64,000 bases of DNA, taken from assembly GCF_023101765.2 (NCBI RefSeq), contig NC_064234.1, positions 1,922,001-1,986,000 on the forward strand, read 5' to 3'. A model generated the notes under the pieces. The model did not search any database, was not told the DNA's origin, and worked only from the letters and a program-made list of their open reading frames with translations. How positions within the stretch are numbered: the first letter of the stretch is position 1; each line of letters begins with the position of its first letter. The translations under genes and the position numbers were made by a program. This DNA is from Spodoptera frugiperda (Eukaryota; Arthropoda; Insecta; Lepidoptera; Noctuidae). Shown here one piece after another: positions 23,563 through 33,700 of the stretch.

Positions 23563-24914
23563 TTTTTTAAGAAGAAAAAAGAAAATGATATCTTATTACA
23601 AAGGCTATAAATACTATAATCAAATCACGTAAATTATATTTTCATTTTCTTTATTTATTGAATTGTTAATATGTTCAATTTTATTTGTAATGGTATGATA
23701 ACTCTAAATGCATTTTGATTCATGAGCCATACCAGTCCACCGACTATAGCTCACAAATTATAATTTATTTAATTATAATTTTAATAGAGTAGTGTTCCAA
23801 ATCTCATATAATATGTAAATACAGTAAATAATAATATTTGCGAAAATAACATCGAAATCAATATAACATTTTTCTATAGGGAGAGTCATAGAGATATGCT
23901 ATCTCACTTGCACGCGTTTATTCTAATAGTGATGACGTCACAGTGTGTATCGTGCATCTCTTTCTCTACACCGTTCACGAGATTCTAGGTAATACACTAT
24001 GTGTTGTGTACGTTTTTTCATTGAATAAAAACACTTCAGTTTAATTGTTTAGTGTAAAATAGTAAATAGTCAAGATTTTAGGCTTAATTCTTTCATTTAA
24101 GTATGGATAGTGTATGGTTGTATGCCTTCTAACTGTCTAGAAGGATTGACGCCCGAATACTCAAATGCTATTCAATTTTAAGTTGTACTTGAATATCGTA
24201 CTATCTCTGTCTTTTTATATAGAATTAATAGAGACAGAACTAGTCTTAAAATTGAGTAGCGTTTATATATTTGGACATAAATCTTGTAATTTTACGTCGA
24301 TTCACTCTTTTAACTAATCACTAGGCGTTGGTCACAAGCCATTCTTAGATATATTATGTCCGAAATGGATGCACTCTAGAGTTATAGAAAATAAAACTCT
24401 TTAAGGCCAGTCCATAGATTTGGTTTGCATGCGATGCGTATGCGCAAGTGTGTATTAAAGTTTAAAAAATAAAATGAATAACATTTTACAAGTAAACGGT
24501 AGCTGGATCTCGCTTAGTGATTGAACAAGTACTTAAATAATTACAAGTGAATGTGAATTTAAAGGGGTCCCGCCCATTTTGTATGTATCGAAATTTTTCT
24601 AAACAATTTTTTATATGGAAAGGATTAAAAACTTTTGTAGGAATGATAAGCTCGGTGGGGGTTGAATAGATAGGGGTTAGGCAATTGTGATGGAGTCTTA
24701 ATTAGTCAAAATCAGTACTAACACATTATAAAAAATATATTTTATTAAATTACCTAAGTTGAATGAATTAGATACCAAATCGAAGAACAAGACTTTTGAC
24801 TAAGTATTTAGTAGTCTGCTAGAACTGCTATTGTACATAAAGTTCTAAGTTTGTTTCTCGAGTTGTTCTTACGGCCGAAATTATATAGACAATTTTTAAC
24901 ATAAGTTGAATTAA

Positions 24915-25093
24915 CTAAAAATCACGGTTTAGTCATGTAAACTGACGGTTGGACTCTTCATCATGAGCAGCGTGCGCGGACGCGGCGACGTCGCGCAACC
25001 AACTGGTTAGACTGCATGAAGAGTCCCTCTGTGTCTCGAAACTAGTAGTGCTTTTCTCCATTAATTTACATAAGTCAACCGTGATTTTTTAGT
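24915..25093. mobile_element. MITE family F copy with terminal inverted repeats
   Basis: Starts ACTAAAAATCACGGTTTAGT and ends with a near-inverse (AACCGTGATTTTTTAGT). Inner arms GACTCTTCATCATGAGCAG and CATGAAGAGTCCCTCTGTG surround a GC-rich core, followed by CGAAACTAGTAG. It has no coding capacity. Confidence 0.6.
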
Positions 25094-25444
25094 ATATCAA
25101 ACTATCTTTATCCAAAGATTTTATTATTAATGATCGGTTATTTATTTCGGCCGTTACTAATATCATGGGCTTTAACACGTTAAAACATGTATTTAATTAT
25201 TTTAGCGCATTTAATAATACATACTAACAATACAAGCGATGATAATAAATTGCTCAAATAATGAATCTTCAAGCAACGTAAACATTGATAGTGCCTTCAT
25301 TTGTATTTAACATTTTCATTGAAGCAACCGAAACTGAAGACTGGAATGAGGTTGGTACTAAGACGGTTATAGAGCTATTATTGTAATTGATATTTAGGCT
25401 GGGTCTAGATGTCCTTAGATTCTGCTAGAATGACATTACCTAAG

Positions 25445-25557
25445 TTGCATAGCGCTCTGCTTAACCGGCTCGAATAAACCAACTAATCAAAGCGCCGAAC
25501 GCGCTATCATTTGGTTTTCGTTCAACGTACCAAAACCCAACTGGTAGTAAGGGTACT
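25445..25557. repeat. MITE family E fragment
   Basis: Contains CGAATAAACCAACTAATCA, GCGCCGAACGCGC, CGTTCAACGTA and the terminal AGTAAGGGTAC. These match the interior and one end of the E elements at 49290 and 57203. Confidence 0.5.
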
Positions 25558-25691
25558 GATGACGTCTGTGCAATTCTGCTAGATTACTGGCATAACATAA
25601 AAGTAGAATACAATAGAAGTTAGTATAATGGGATTGCTATTATGATTATAACTGCTGTATATCAGTGTAATCATCATAAACCTGTGGCAAA

Positions 25692-25776
25692 ATAGTAAAG
25701 CAAACTCATACTAAGAGTATTGATCGATTGGTTCATTCGCGTCGGCAACGTAAAGTAAACTAGTACTAGGGTGAGC
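25692..25776. repeat. MITE family E fragment
   Basis: AGTAAAGCAAACTCATACTA and CGTAAAGTAAACTAGTACTA are family E end motifs around a GATTGGTTCATTCGCG interior. It is rearranged compared with the copy at 49290. Confidence 0.5.
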
Positions 25777-26648
25777 TGATTGCTGTAAATTAAGCGAATG
25801 TTGTATGTCCATTCGGTAGTACAGTCATCTAAACCCAGCTCTATATGATTTTTAATTATATATTCGAGTCGATGAGGGTTCCATACATACTCATAAGTTT
25901 AAGAATAAATAAATATATCTTTAAATCTTTGCGTATATATTTAAATTAAGGTGATGCATTTATGAAACATCGAGTGAGTTTGTGGCAATGGAGTTTTAAC
26001 GTTTTTAATACTTGCCAAGCTAAATTGATTCTTGTCTACATGGATTTTGGAACTTAAATTGTATTAAATCCATTGTCACGTGGTTGTAGGATAAAATTTA
26101 CATTTTAAGTTGAATTTAGATTACTTATTTAACATTATTGATAGCATGGTCACAATTATTTTATGAAAACACTAATTTAATGAAAATACAAACAGTTATT
26201 TGCGATATTTTTAGCAATATTTCTACGAGAAACTTAAGATTGAGTACTAAATAAGTTGCTAAAAATATTGTACATGACTTTTAAATGGCAGCCATATCTG
26301 CGACACAAAAAATGTAATTGAATCATAAAAATAATATAATCGATTTGGAATTCGTGCAGATTTCTTTGGTTTGTATTCAAAAGAATGAGGAAATATGTTT
26401 GGTTAAAATAGAAATAAAATAATAATGTCAATCTAATATGTGTTTAGACCTCACAAGCACTGAACGTACGTAAATGTGTCGCACTATCGAAACTCTTCAC
26501 ATAGCAAATAGCAATGAAGTTTGTATGTTCGTAAACTTTCAACATCTACGTGTTTTTCAATAAAAAATAATGTTGTCAACATTGGACTTTTATTTTGTTT
26601 CTTCCACACAGAAGCATTAATATTTCTCAATTTCCTTTCTATGGTAGA

Positions 26649-26866
26649 CTGCCTCGTCGGTCGAGTGGTCGCAAGAGCCACTGCCGAGCAAGGGGTCTCG
26701 GGTTCGATTCCCGGGCCTGGCAAAGAATTACTGAGCATTTCTGATTTGTAGCACGGAGTTTAGAATTGTGTCCAGTATATGGCATTAGGCTCACCCTCTA
26801 TTACATGGGACTTAACACAAATGGTGAAGTGGGTATACATTGTACAGTGGCATCACGTGCCGCAAT
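26649..26866 (+). mobile_element. SINE A copy with tRNA-like head
   Basis: The 5' part has an A-box-like GTCGGTCGAGTGGTCG and a B-box GGTTCGATTCC, as in a tRNA gene. The family body follows (TAGCACGGAGTTTAGAA, ATTAGGCTCACCCTC, ACATGGGACTTA). The usual 3' end is missing after CACGTGCCGCAATG. It is the best evidence here that family A is tRNA-derived. Confidence 0.75.
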
Positions 26867-26907
26867 GGCAACAGATCAAAAGATCATTAATGAGTTAAAT
26901 CAGAGTG

Positions 26908-27197
26908 GTCGCCCGCTGACCGACCGCAGAGCGCGCGGGTGCAAACCGCGGCGACAGCGGGACTGCACCCGCGCCCACCGGTACAATATGGGCTAAGAAC
27001 TCACGGAGCGATTTTCACCCGCGCCCGCCGCGATTGCGGGCCCGCAGCTTCCGTAAAGTGCAGATATACATGTCAAAAATTAAAGCACATTTCACAACGC
27101 GGTTTACGTACGAATAGAATCGCGCGGGCCGCGGTCACCCGCAGCCTCGGCGGGTTGCGCCCGCGCGCTCTGCGGTCGATTGGCCGGCGATTGCAGT
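26908..27197. mobile_element. GC-rich inverted-repeat element
   Basis: Arms near 26919-26949 and 27150-27180 are inverted copies matching at about 28 of 31 positions, built around CGACCGCAGAGCGCGCGGG. The whole unit is strongly GC- and CpG-rich against AT-rich flanks and has no coding signal. It follows directly on a truncated SINE A. Confidence 0.55.
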
Positions 27198-27547
27198 AGC
27201 TTAGAGGCGACGGGACGGGGTACAGAAATACAACGCCATTTTGCACCAATGACTGTGTGACTGCTAACATTTCCTCCGGTGATATAGGATCTCGCATGTA
27301 TGTTGTTTTTGAAGAGCAGTTTCCATTTTTTTTTTCTAGTTCTTAATAACTAAGGACGGACATTCGAAAATAATTGAAGAATTTTTCTTCGTCCTGCTTT
27401 AATTCACTAGTACCTAAGGGTAACAAATAATCCATATCGATCTCTATCCTGAATAAATGGAGGCACCCAGAACCTTTAGGTTCTTTTTTTTAATTCTTCT
27501 GTGAAGTAAGTACAGAAATCCATCGTTTCTGATGTGTGTCCATGGCG

Positions 27548-27735
27548 GTCTGGACTTCAACTGATCGTTAACTGCCCGTCAGTCTTGCGATCATCGACCG
27601 CCACGTTTGCGGGCGATAATCGCAACCGCGGCGGCTGTGAAACCGCGCAAACAACCGGTCTCGTGAGTTTGGAAATAAAACTGCAGTTCCGCTACCGCGG
27701 TGGGCGCTGCTGAAATTCGCTCCGTGAGTACTTAG
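27548..27735. repeat. GC-rich element related to 26908-27197
   Basis: The reverse strand of 27705-27735 (ACTCACGGAGCGAATTTCA) matches ACTCACGGAGCGATTTTCA at about 27000-27018. The rest shares the CG-rich style with ACCGCGG motifs. It is likely a second, rearranged copy of the same family. Confidence 0.45.
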
Positions 27736-28699
27736 ACTGACGATATGCATCTACCTTCTAAACTAAATCTCTACTCAAGAAACTGATGTACGAACATAAT
27801 ATTACCTTTTTTGTTCGTAATAACACTATTTTTCTGTCGTAATTGTAGCCAAGACTTTCAACTCACAGATAGATGTTTTGGGGGATTTTTGAAACAAAAT
27901 AAAACAAAATATATAATATTTACTCCACTTATATTCCACATCTGACAATATCAACGGTCCCATATAAACAATAGCTTACACAATCTACATAACATCACGA
28001 CGATTATTACAGAAGGAAGGCACTTCTAGAAGTAAGGTTTGTCTAATATTTAGTTCAAATTGCTACAGAATTTATTCATTGGCCGATTAGATTTATTTAC
28101 AGAAAACATCATTTTAAAACACGATAGATTTTTAATAACGAGCTTTGTAAAATGCCGAAATAAAACTTAAAAATTACACATTAAAAGAAATTACAATTAA
28201 AATTGCACTCTTTATTATTTTCGACTCAGCTCGTTAGTTACATTATAACATTCCATTATTATGAGATACTATAACACAGTTTTAGATTTTACTAGTTATT
28301 TACATTTATTTGAAATGTTAATAACACAAACATGAGGTATGAAAGTTTATTTTAAATGTTATTTAAAACTACAGATTTAATAATGACTTTCATATTAACT
28401 ACAGAATGTAACAATCTATTATAAATTATGTTAAATACTGCAACATTGGTTATAGTTAAAAGAATGTTAAAATATGCGCAAGCGCATTCACCACCAAGTT
28501 TAAAAACCGGCCGGCCTGTTCGTTAAAAAGTAAAATGTAGATAAAAAATAACAAAAGTGACAGCCAAAATTATTTACACACAATAAATCATAATTTGTAC
28601 TGTAAACTTGACCTTCCAGTAACTGAAAGTACAGACAGCAAAGTTGAATTAAATTGGTAAGAAATTAAAGATTGAATAAGTACAGAGACAGCAGGAATA

Positions 28700-28850
28700 G
28701 CTTGTGCTAGCGGCTTTGTCCGTGTTCCAGTGGAATAAAAAAGTATCCTATGTGTTATGGGATATTTGCAATATGGATCTACCCCTGTTCAAATTTTATC
28801 CCGATCCCTTCAGCCAATTTGACGTGATTCACGTGAAGTGACAAACAATA
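28700..28850 (+). repeat. Repeat L fragment
   Basis: TGTGCTAGCGGCTTTGTCCG followed by GTGGAATAAAAAAGTATCCT resembles the 55310-55400 repeat (CCAGCGGTTTCGCCCGCG, GGGATAAAAAGTATTCTAT). This is a common moth repeat whose parent family I cannot name. Confidence 0.45.
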
Positions 28851-30465
28851 GCATTTATAAAATTAGTAAGATAAGATTGTATGACAAAGTAACCACTTGA
28901 CTTTTTACCAAAGTTATGTATCTTGTAGCCATAAAACAGCTCAGTAGCCAATCAGTGGTTCCTTTCTTTATATAAACTCAATCTTTATTTTCTTACCAGT
29001 ATCCCAAATACGATGTCTGACTGTACATTCAGTAGAATCGCGTTAAATCCGAACACATACATATAAATAATAATCTATTTCATACCGAGGTCATAATTAT
29101 AAGTTTATGTTATCGATACAAATAATTTTATTTTAATAATAATAATAAAACCACGTGATCCATAAAACTTATCGAAACTAGAGTGAAATCCATACGGCTA
29201 GGAAACGTAAAAATAAATAAAATACAGATTATAAATATACTACATACAAGATCGACTAACCTAAAAAATATCGCCTAAAACTCAAATGCTCGAAAATTTC
29301 GATTGAATCTCACAGTTAAAGATATTTAAAATGTATCCGTTCATATAGTAAGCCCGTCCGCCAAGCCGTATGAACTAAGGACAGTAAAAATAATAAAAAA
29401 ATATATCATCATGAACATTAAAACCCTATGATCATAAAAAAACAACATTCGACTATCAAAATATAATTATTACCGTAAAATAAATTGTATAAACGCTATT
29501 AGAATGACTGCGATCTCAGATTTATAAAGATAATAGTTTATCGACATTATTTTTAGCATAAACCCAACCTTAAATAAAATAATCCAGAATAGGTTTACTT
29601 AGTTTCAATTCCCGCGCGGAATAAATCTACCATTAGCAGATATTTTGTAAAACACACCTATAATTCAAGAGAATCATCTTTAATTTAGTTAAGTTGGGTT
29701 TTGTTAAAAATAACATAGTGTCTTGTGAAATATAATTACAATATCTATCCTAAAAGCACTGGGCAGTGTTAAAATATTAAAAAATAATATATAATACTAT
29801 ACCAAGGTAACATTGCTTCAAATATAGCGTTATCTATTAATAAAAACACGTTTTCACAGTGCACAAAGTAAACTTTAATAGGACAAAATCATTTTTCTAA
29901 TGTTTTCTCAATATTTCATTCTTTCTCCACCCAAATACTAAGCTTAAATGTACTCACAGTACATTTTTCTAGCCTGTAATCGCTCCGGGTATAACCCAAA
30001 AATCATGAAAGATAATGGAACAATGTGCACTGCAAAACATATCAAGTTCTAAACAATTTCGACACCCATAGCGCGTCAATAATTAAAAATATTAATTCAC
30101 ATGATAATTAAAATGAACAACTGTGTAAGGGATTCACATAAAAATGTCCCTCGCACCATAGATTAAGTCCGTCATACGCTAACTCGATTAGAAACTATCT
30201 GAATTATATTTTGTACGATAAACGCAAGCTAAATGCATCGTTATTTCAACATAGTAACATTCCGACCGCATCGAATTATTTATTACTAATACACGAGACG
30301 AATCCACGAAAGAAATATTCAGAAAGAAAATATAAGATCGAAGAATTAGCTTCATAAAATTATTATGTAATTTTTCTCTTTCATAAACTTGCCCAATCAT
30401 GATAAGACAGTACAAAGAAGATTGCCGTAAGCTCCTTCGTCGGCTGTCAAAAATAATTCAATCTT

Positions 30466-30471
30466 TTTATT
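30466..30471 (-). promoter_or_regulatory. Candidate polyadenylation signal for ACOX3
   Basis: AATAAA on the minus strand about 140 bases after the ACOX3 stop. A nearer one is at 30537-30542, about 68 bases after the stop. Either could serve. Confidence 0.4.
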
Positions 30472-30609
30472 ACACAGACATCAAGGCATTTTAGCTCTTT
30501 GAAAACGCTTACTACAGTTTTAATGCATTTTCAAAGTTTATTCTCAAGCTGGATTCGTCTCAAATGAACTGGTAATAGCTTACAGATATAGATGAACTAG
30601 TGAGTGGCA

Positions 30610-30711
30610 TTATATCTTGGAGCGCGGCAGTGTCACCACCTCGCGCCACCAGGGGGCGCGCTCGAACGCACCGGGGTGGCTGAAGAACGCCTTCTGTATG
30701 TTCTGGTACAG
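30610..30711 (-). CDS. ACOX3: ACOX3 exon 13 (terminal)
   Basis: LYQNIQKAFFSHPGAFERAP, then WWREVVTLPRSKI and TAA. The WW(R/P)E...SK pattern is the family's C-terminus, and SKI fits the peroxisomal targeting signal type 1. The acceptor is CATCCACAG. Confidence 0.9.
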   Translation of the reverse strand: MYQNIQKAFFSHPGAFERAPWWREVVTLPRSKI

Positions 30712-33700
30712 CTGTGGATGAGAACATAAGATTGTTTTTATACAAAATATACACAATATAACAAAATCACAATTCTGGTTTGTGTAGTGCCTGTAGTGGG
30801 ACAATTATGGATGAAATGTTATGTCATAATAGTCCACTAGTAGATGATCGGTTTGGCGCTTGCGAGATAGCGTTAGTGATAGAGAGGTGTTATTAATGCC
30901 CATCCTAACGCCTACTACCGCTGTATCTCAGTATATTGAACGAATGCGAGAGCACACCGAGCCTAAGCATTCACAAGTTGACTTAAACAAAATGTTCTAT
31001 TAATCAACCGCTGCATCAGCAAAATACTCATTTAATGGCAAGTCGACTATAGTACACTACAGAATAAAAAGGAACTCTTCATAGATTACTCCAAGCTATA
31101 AAACAAAGTCTTACCTTTCCATCACTCTTCCCGAGCACGGAGTTGAGCACGAAGTCGGTGGGAGCGAGCGCGTCCACTATGCTGACCACCTCTCCCTTCA
31201 GCTCAGTGCATAGCTCCAATATTGCGTCGCGTAATAATCGCGCTAGTGATTCACCCTGTAAAGTAAACACATTGAAACTATAAAAACTGAATAAAAGATT
31301 AAAATCTATGTTAGGTTTAGATGATATAATATTATTAAAATATTGAAGAATGTAAAAAAATTGCTAAAGCAGACTTCTGGCAAATATTTCAATAATTTTG
31401 AGTACTGTAAAATGGGGTGAATTGGTACTATGAACAATTTTCTGTCTCAATTAATCCCGATTTTCCGGTCCATATGTTTGTACCTCTTTAAAAAGCAAAC
31501 TGCATGATAATTATATTTAGATATATAATTTACACAACAACGTACCTGTGAATATCCTCCCTGATACAATTCAACTAGATGCTGGTCAAGCGACCAGAGC
31601 CCGTATAGACAGAACAGCTTGTGCAGCACTGGCTTCAAGCCATCTTCCTTTTTGTCCATCGACTCTAAGAAGAATATTATCGCTAAGTACTCAGCATACG
31701 ACTTGGTTAGCTCTCTCCACTTGTACACCTGTGATCTCGCACGGGCCTCGAACTTTGAAAGACCTTTGGCTAGTTCTGACTCGTACTTATCATGTGTCTC
31801 CTTCAGAAGCCAACATATAAGCCATCTGTATGTTGATGTTATAACTGTAAGAGAGAAAGAAAATATTTTAGTAAAGAACAAAAGATACTAGTTACTATCA
31901 CCAATCACCATGAGGTATTTCAAAATAAATTTTGGTCCTAAGACTGCACCTTGCGGTACACCCAACTCAAAACTGAATCTATTAAACATATAAATTAAAT
32001 GTATTAATTTCTATTTTATCAAAACTTTTAAGACCCTATCTCATTTAACTACAACAACGAATACTTCCTAAAATTCCCATCACAACACACTCAAACACCA
32101 CAAACACAAAATAACTCGAATCAAAAGCCTTACTAAGATCACAGAAACACTCACACTCTCTAGTTTTGAGTTCGTCTGTCGTTCTACACCGGAATCTGAC
32201 GGCTAGGCAGCGCTCCCAGTCCTTGAGGAAGGTGACAGTGTTGAGTGGGGAGTCGACAGTGCCGCCATTGCGCGCCGCGTCAAACTGCCGCAGCAGCCAG
32301 TTGCCCGTCTGTTGTGATAGCACGTTGTTGTCGCCCTCGTATGTCACTGTCGCCTCGTGGTTGCTACGGATGTCGCCTAGATTTGCGCACTGTGGAGAAG
32401 ATAATTTAATTTATTAATCCAATTTCGTATTTAAGCTAAGTAAGTATTACTGGGTAAAATTTCTCAGTAGTAGCACATGGTCTGGAATTGCGCCCAGTAT
32501 ATGACATTAGGCTCACCCTCTATTATATGGGACTTATAACAGAAATTGTGAAAAAATGGGAGTAAATTGTATAGAGGTTGCTGTAATGTGCCCCTCTGCC
32601 TACCCCTTCGCGGATAAAAGGCGCGACGCGCGTTGTCCAAAGAAACTCCTACTCTTCATAGAATACTCCAAGATATTTGTTGGTTATACATATAAGATTT
32701 TCAAAAATACTCATACTAAGCATTTTATTGGACTATTGCTCCTTCTATTTACGACATATTTGTCACAATCTCTACGGTTAATAGATCGTCGATTATGAGG
32801 TTTACATTTAGCAAAGAACACTGTTTGTTAGTCTCTGTCTAAAGTGTTGTTTCTATGTCGGTTCTTACGACTCCCACAAGTTTGGAATTATTTTCCTTAA
32901 TCACTATTTCTCTTCTCGATTTACTGCTGCAACACTAGTATCTCCTTAACATACAATATATTGTACTCACTTTAAGATACCCGTGTCCCCCGCAGGCCTC
33001 CCGGCACTGCTGCGCGGCGGCCAGCACTGTCCACGTCAGCAGGGGCTTGCTGCACGATACCATCGCGTGGATCTCTGATACTGCCTCGCTCTGTTACATT
33101 CAAAATATATATTTTACTATATTAGCACCTCTGTCAACCCCTTCGGGGATAAAAGGCGTGATGTTGTACTATATTACTATTACTTCCGTTTGGTTCGAAG
33201 ACGACAGATTTAATTGTAAGATCTACAAAGATCCTCTTAAATCAAAAGTAACACAAGATGATGAAGAAGAAGTTATTTTTTTTATTTTTTTTTAATAAAA
33301 TATTTTTTTTATATTTGTGGGGTCGACGTTTCGCCGCTATCTTGACGTAAATTTTTTTGTATATCAAATTTTAAAACGCCTCTACCGGTCACCTGTGGAA
33401 CTAAAATTTGCCATACAAAAAAATTACGTCGTCGCTAGCGACTATCGACAAATACTATTGCTTCAAACTCATGGTAGAGGTACTAGTGCACAACAAAGTA
33501 AGTAATTTGTTGTGATTAAATCTCTTGCGCTTCTGTTGATGTCTCATTCTCTCACTCTAGCGCTTATTTGAATTATTCTAGTACTTTCAAAATAGGTTGT
33601 TCAAAACAATATATTATTATATATTATTATAATAAAGTAACGGTAACTCACCAAGTTATCAACTTTGAGGCCGGCGTTGGACTTCTCGACGATGTTTAAG

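Larger units (their letters stand above)
22504..30609. other. Convergent intergenic region between SH3BP5 and ACOX3
   Basis: About 8.1 kb taking both 3' UTRs, AT-rich, with no supported gene. It holds a SINE J copy (23370), MITE F (24915), MITE E pieces (25445, 25692), a SINE A with an intact tRNA-like head (26649), two GC-rich inverted-repeat modules (26908, 27548) and a weak repeat L fragment (28700). Between 28850 and 30400 I recognise nothing. Confidence 0.55.

Noticed and set aside
26649..26725. Free-standing tRNA gene
   Set aside because: A-box and B-box are present, but the sequence runs directly into the SINE A body and no convincing acceptor stem is seen.
26939..27297. Arg-rich open frames on both strands
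   Set aside because: They result from the GC-rich inverted-repeat element; no codon or domain signal is present.
27435..27490. Rho-independent-type terminator (AGAACCT-TT-AGGTTCT then T-run)
   Set aside because: The genome is eukaryotic; the hairpin and T-run are coincidental.
31546..31825. Shorter version of ACOX3 exon 11 starting at 31825
   Set aside because: It needs a weak GTGTGA donor and drops the ITSTYR residues. The pair GTGAGT (32154) and CTCTCTTACAG (31845) is stronger, keeps phase and fits the family.
31548..31891. Plus-strand 90-codon frames over ACOX3 exon 11
   Set aside because: These are antisense shadows of a well-supported exon.
32045..32347. 100-codon minus-strand frame as a separate gene
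   Set aside because: It is ACOX3 exon 10 read through its donor into LINE remnant sequence.
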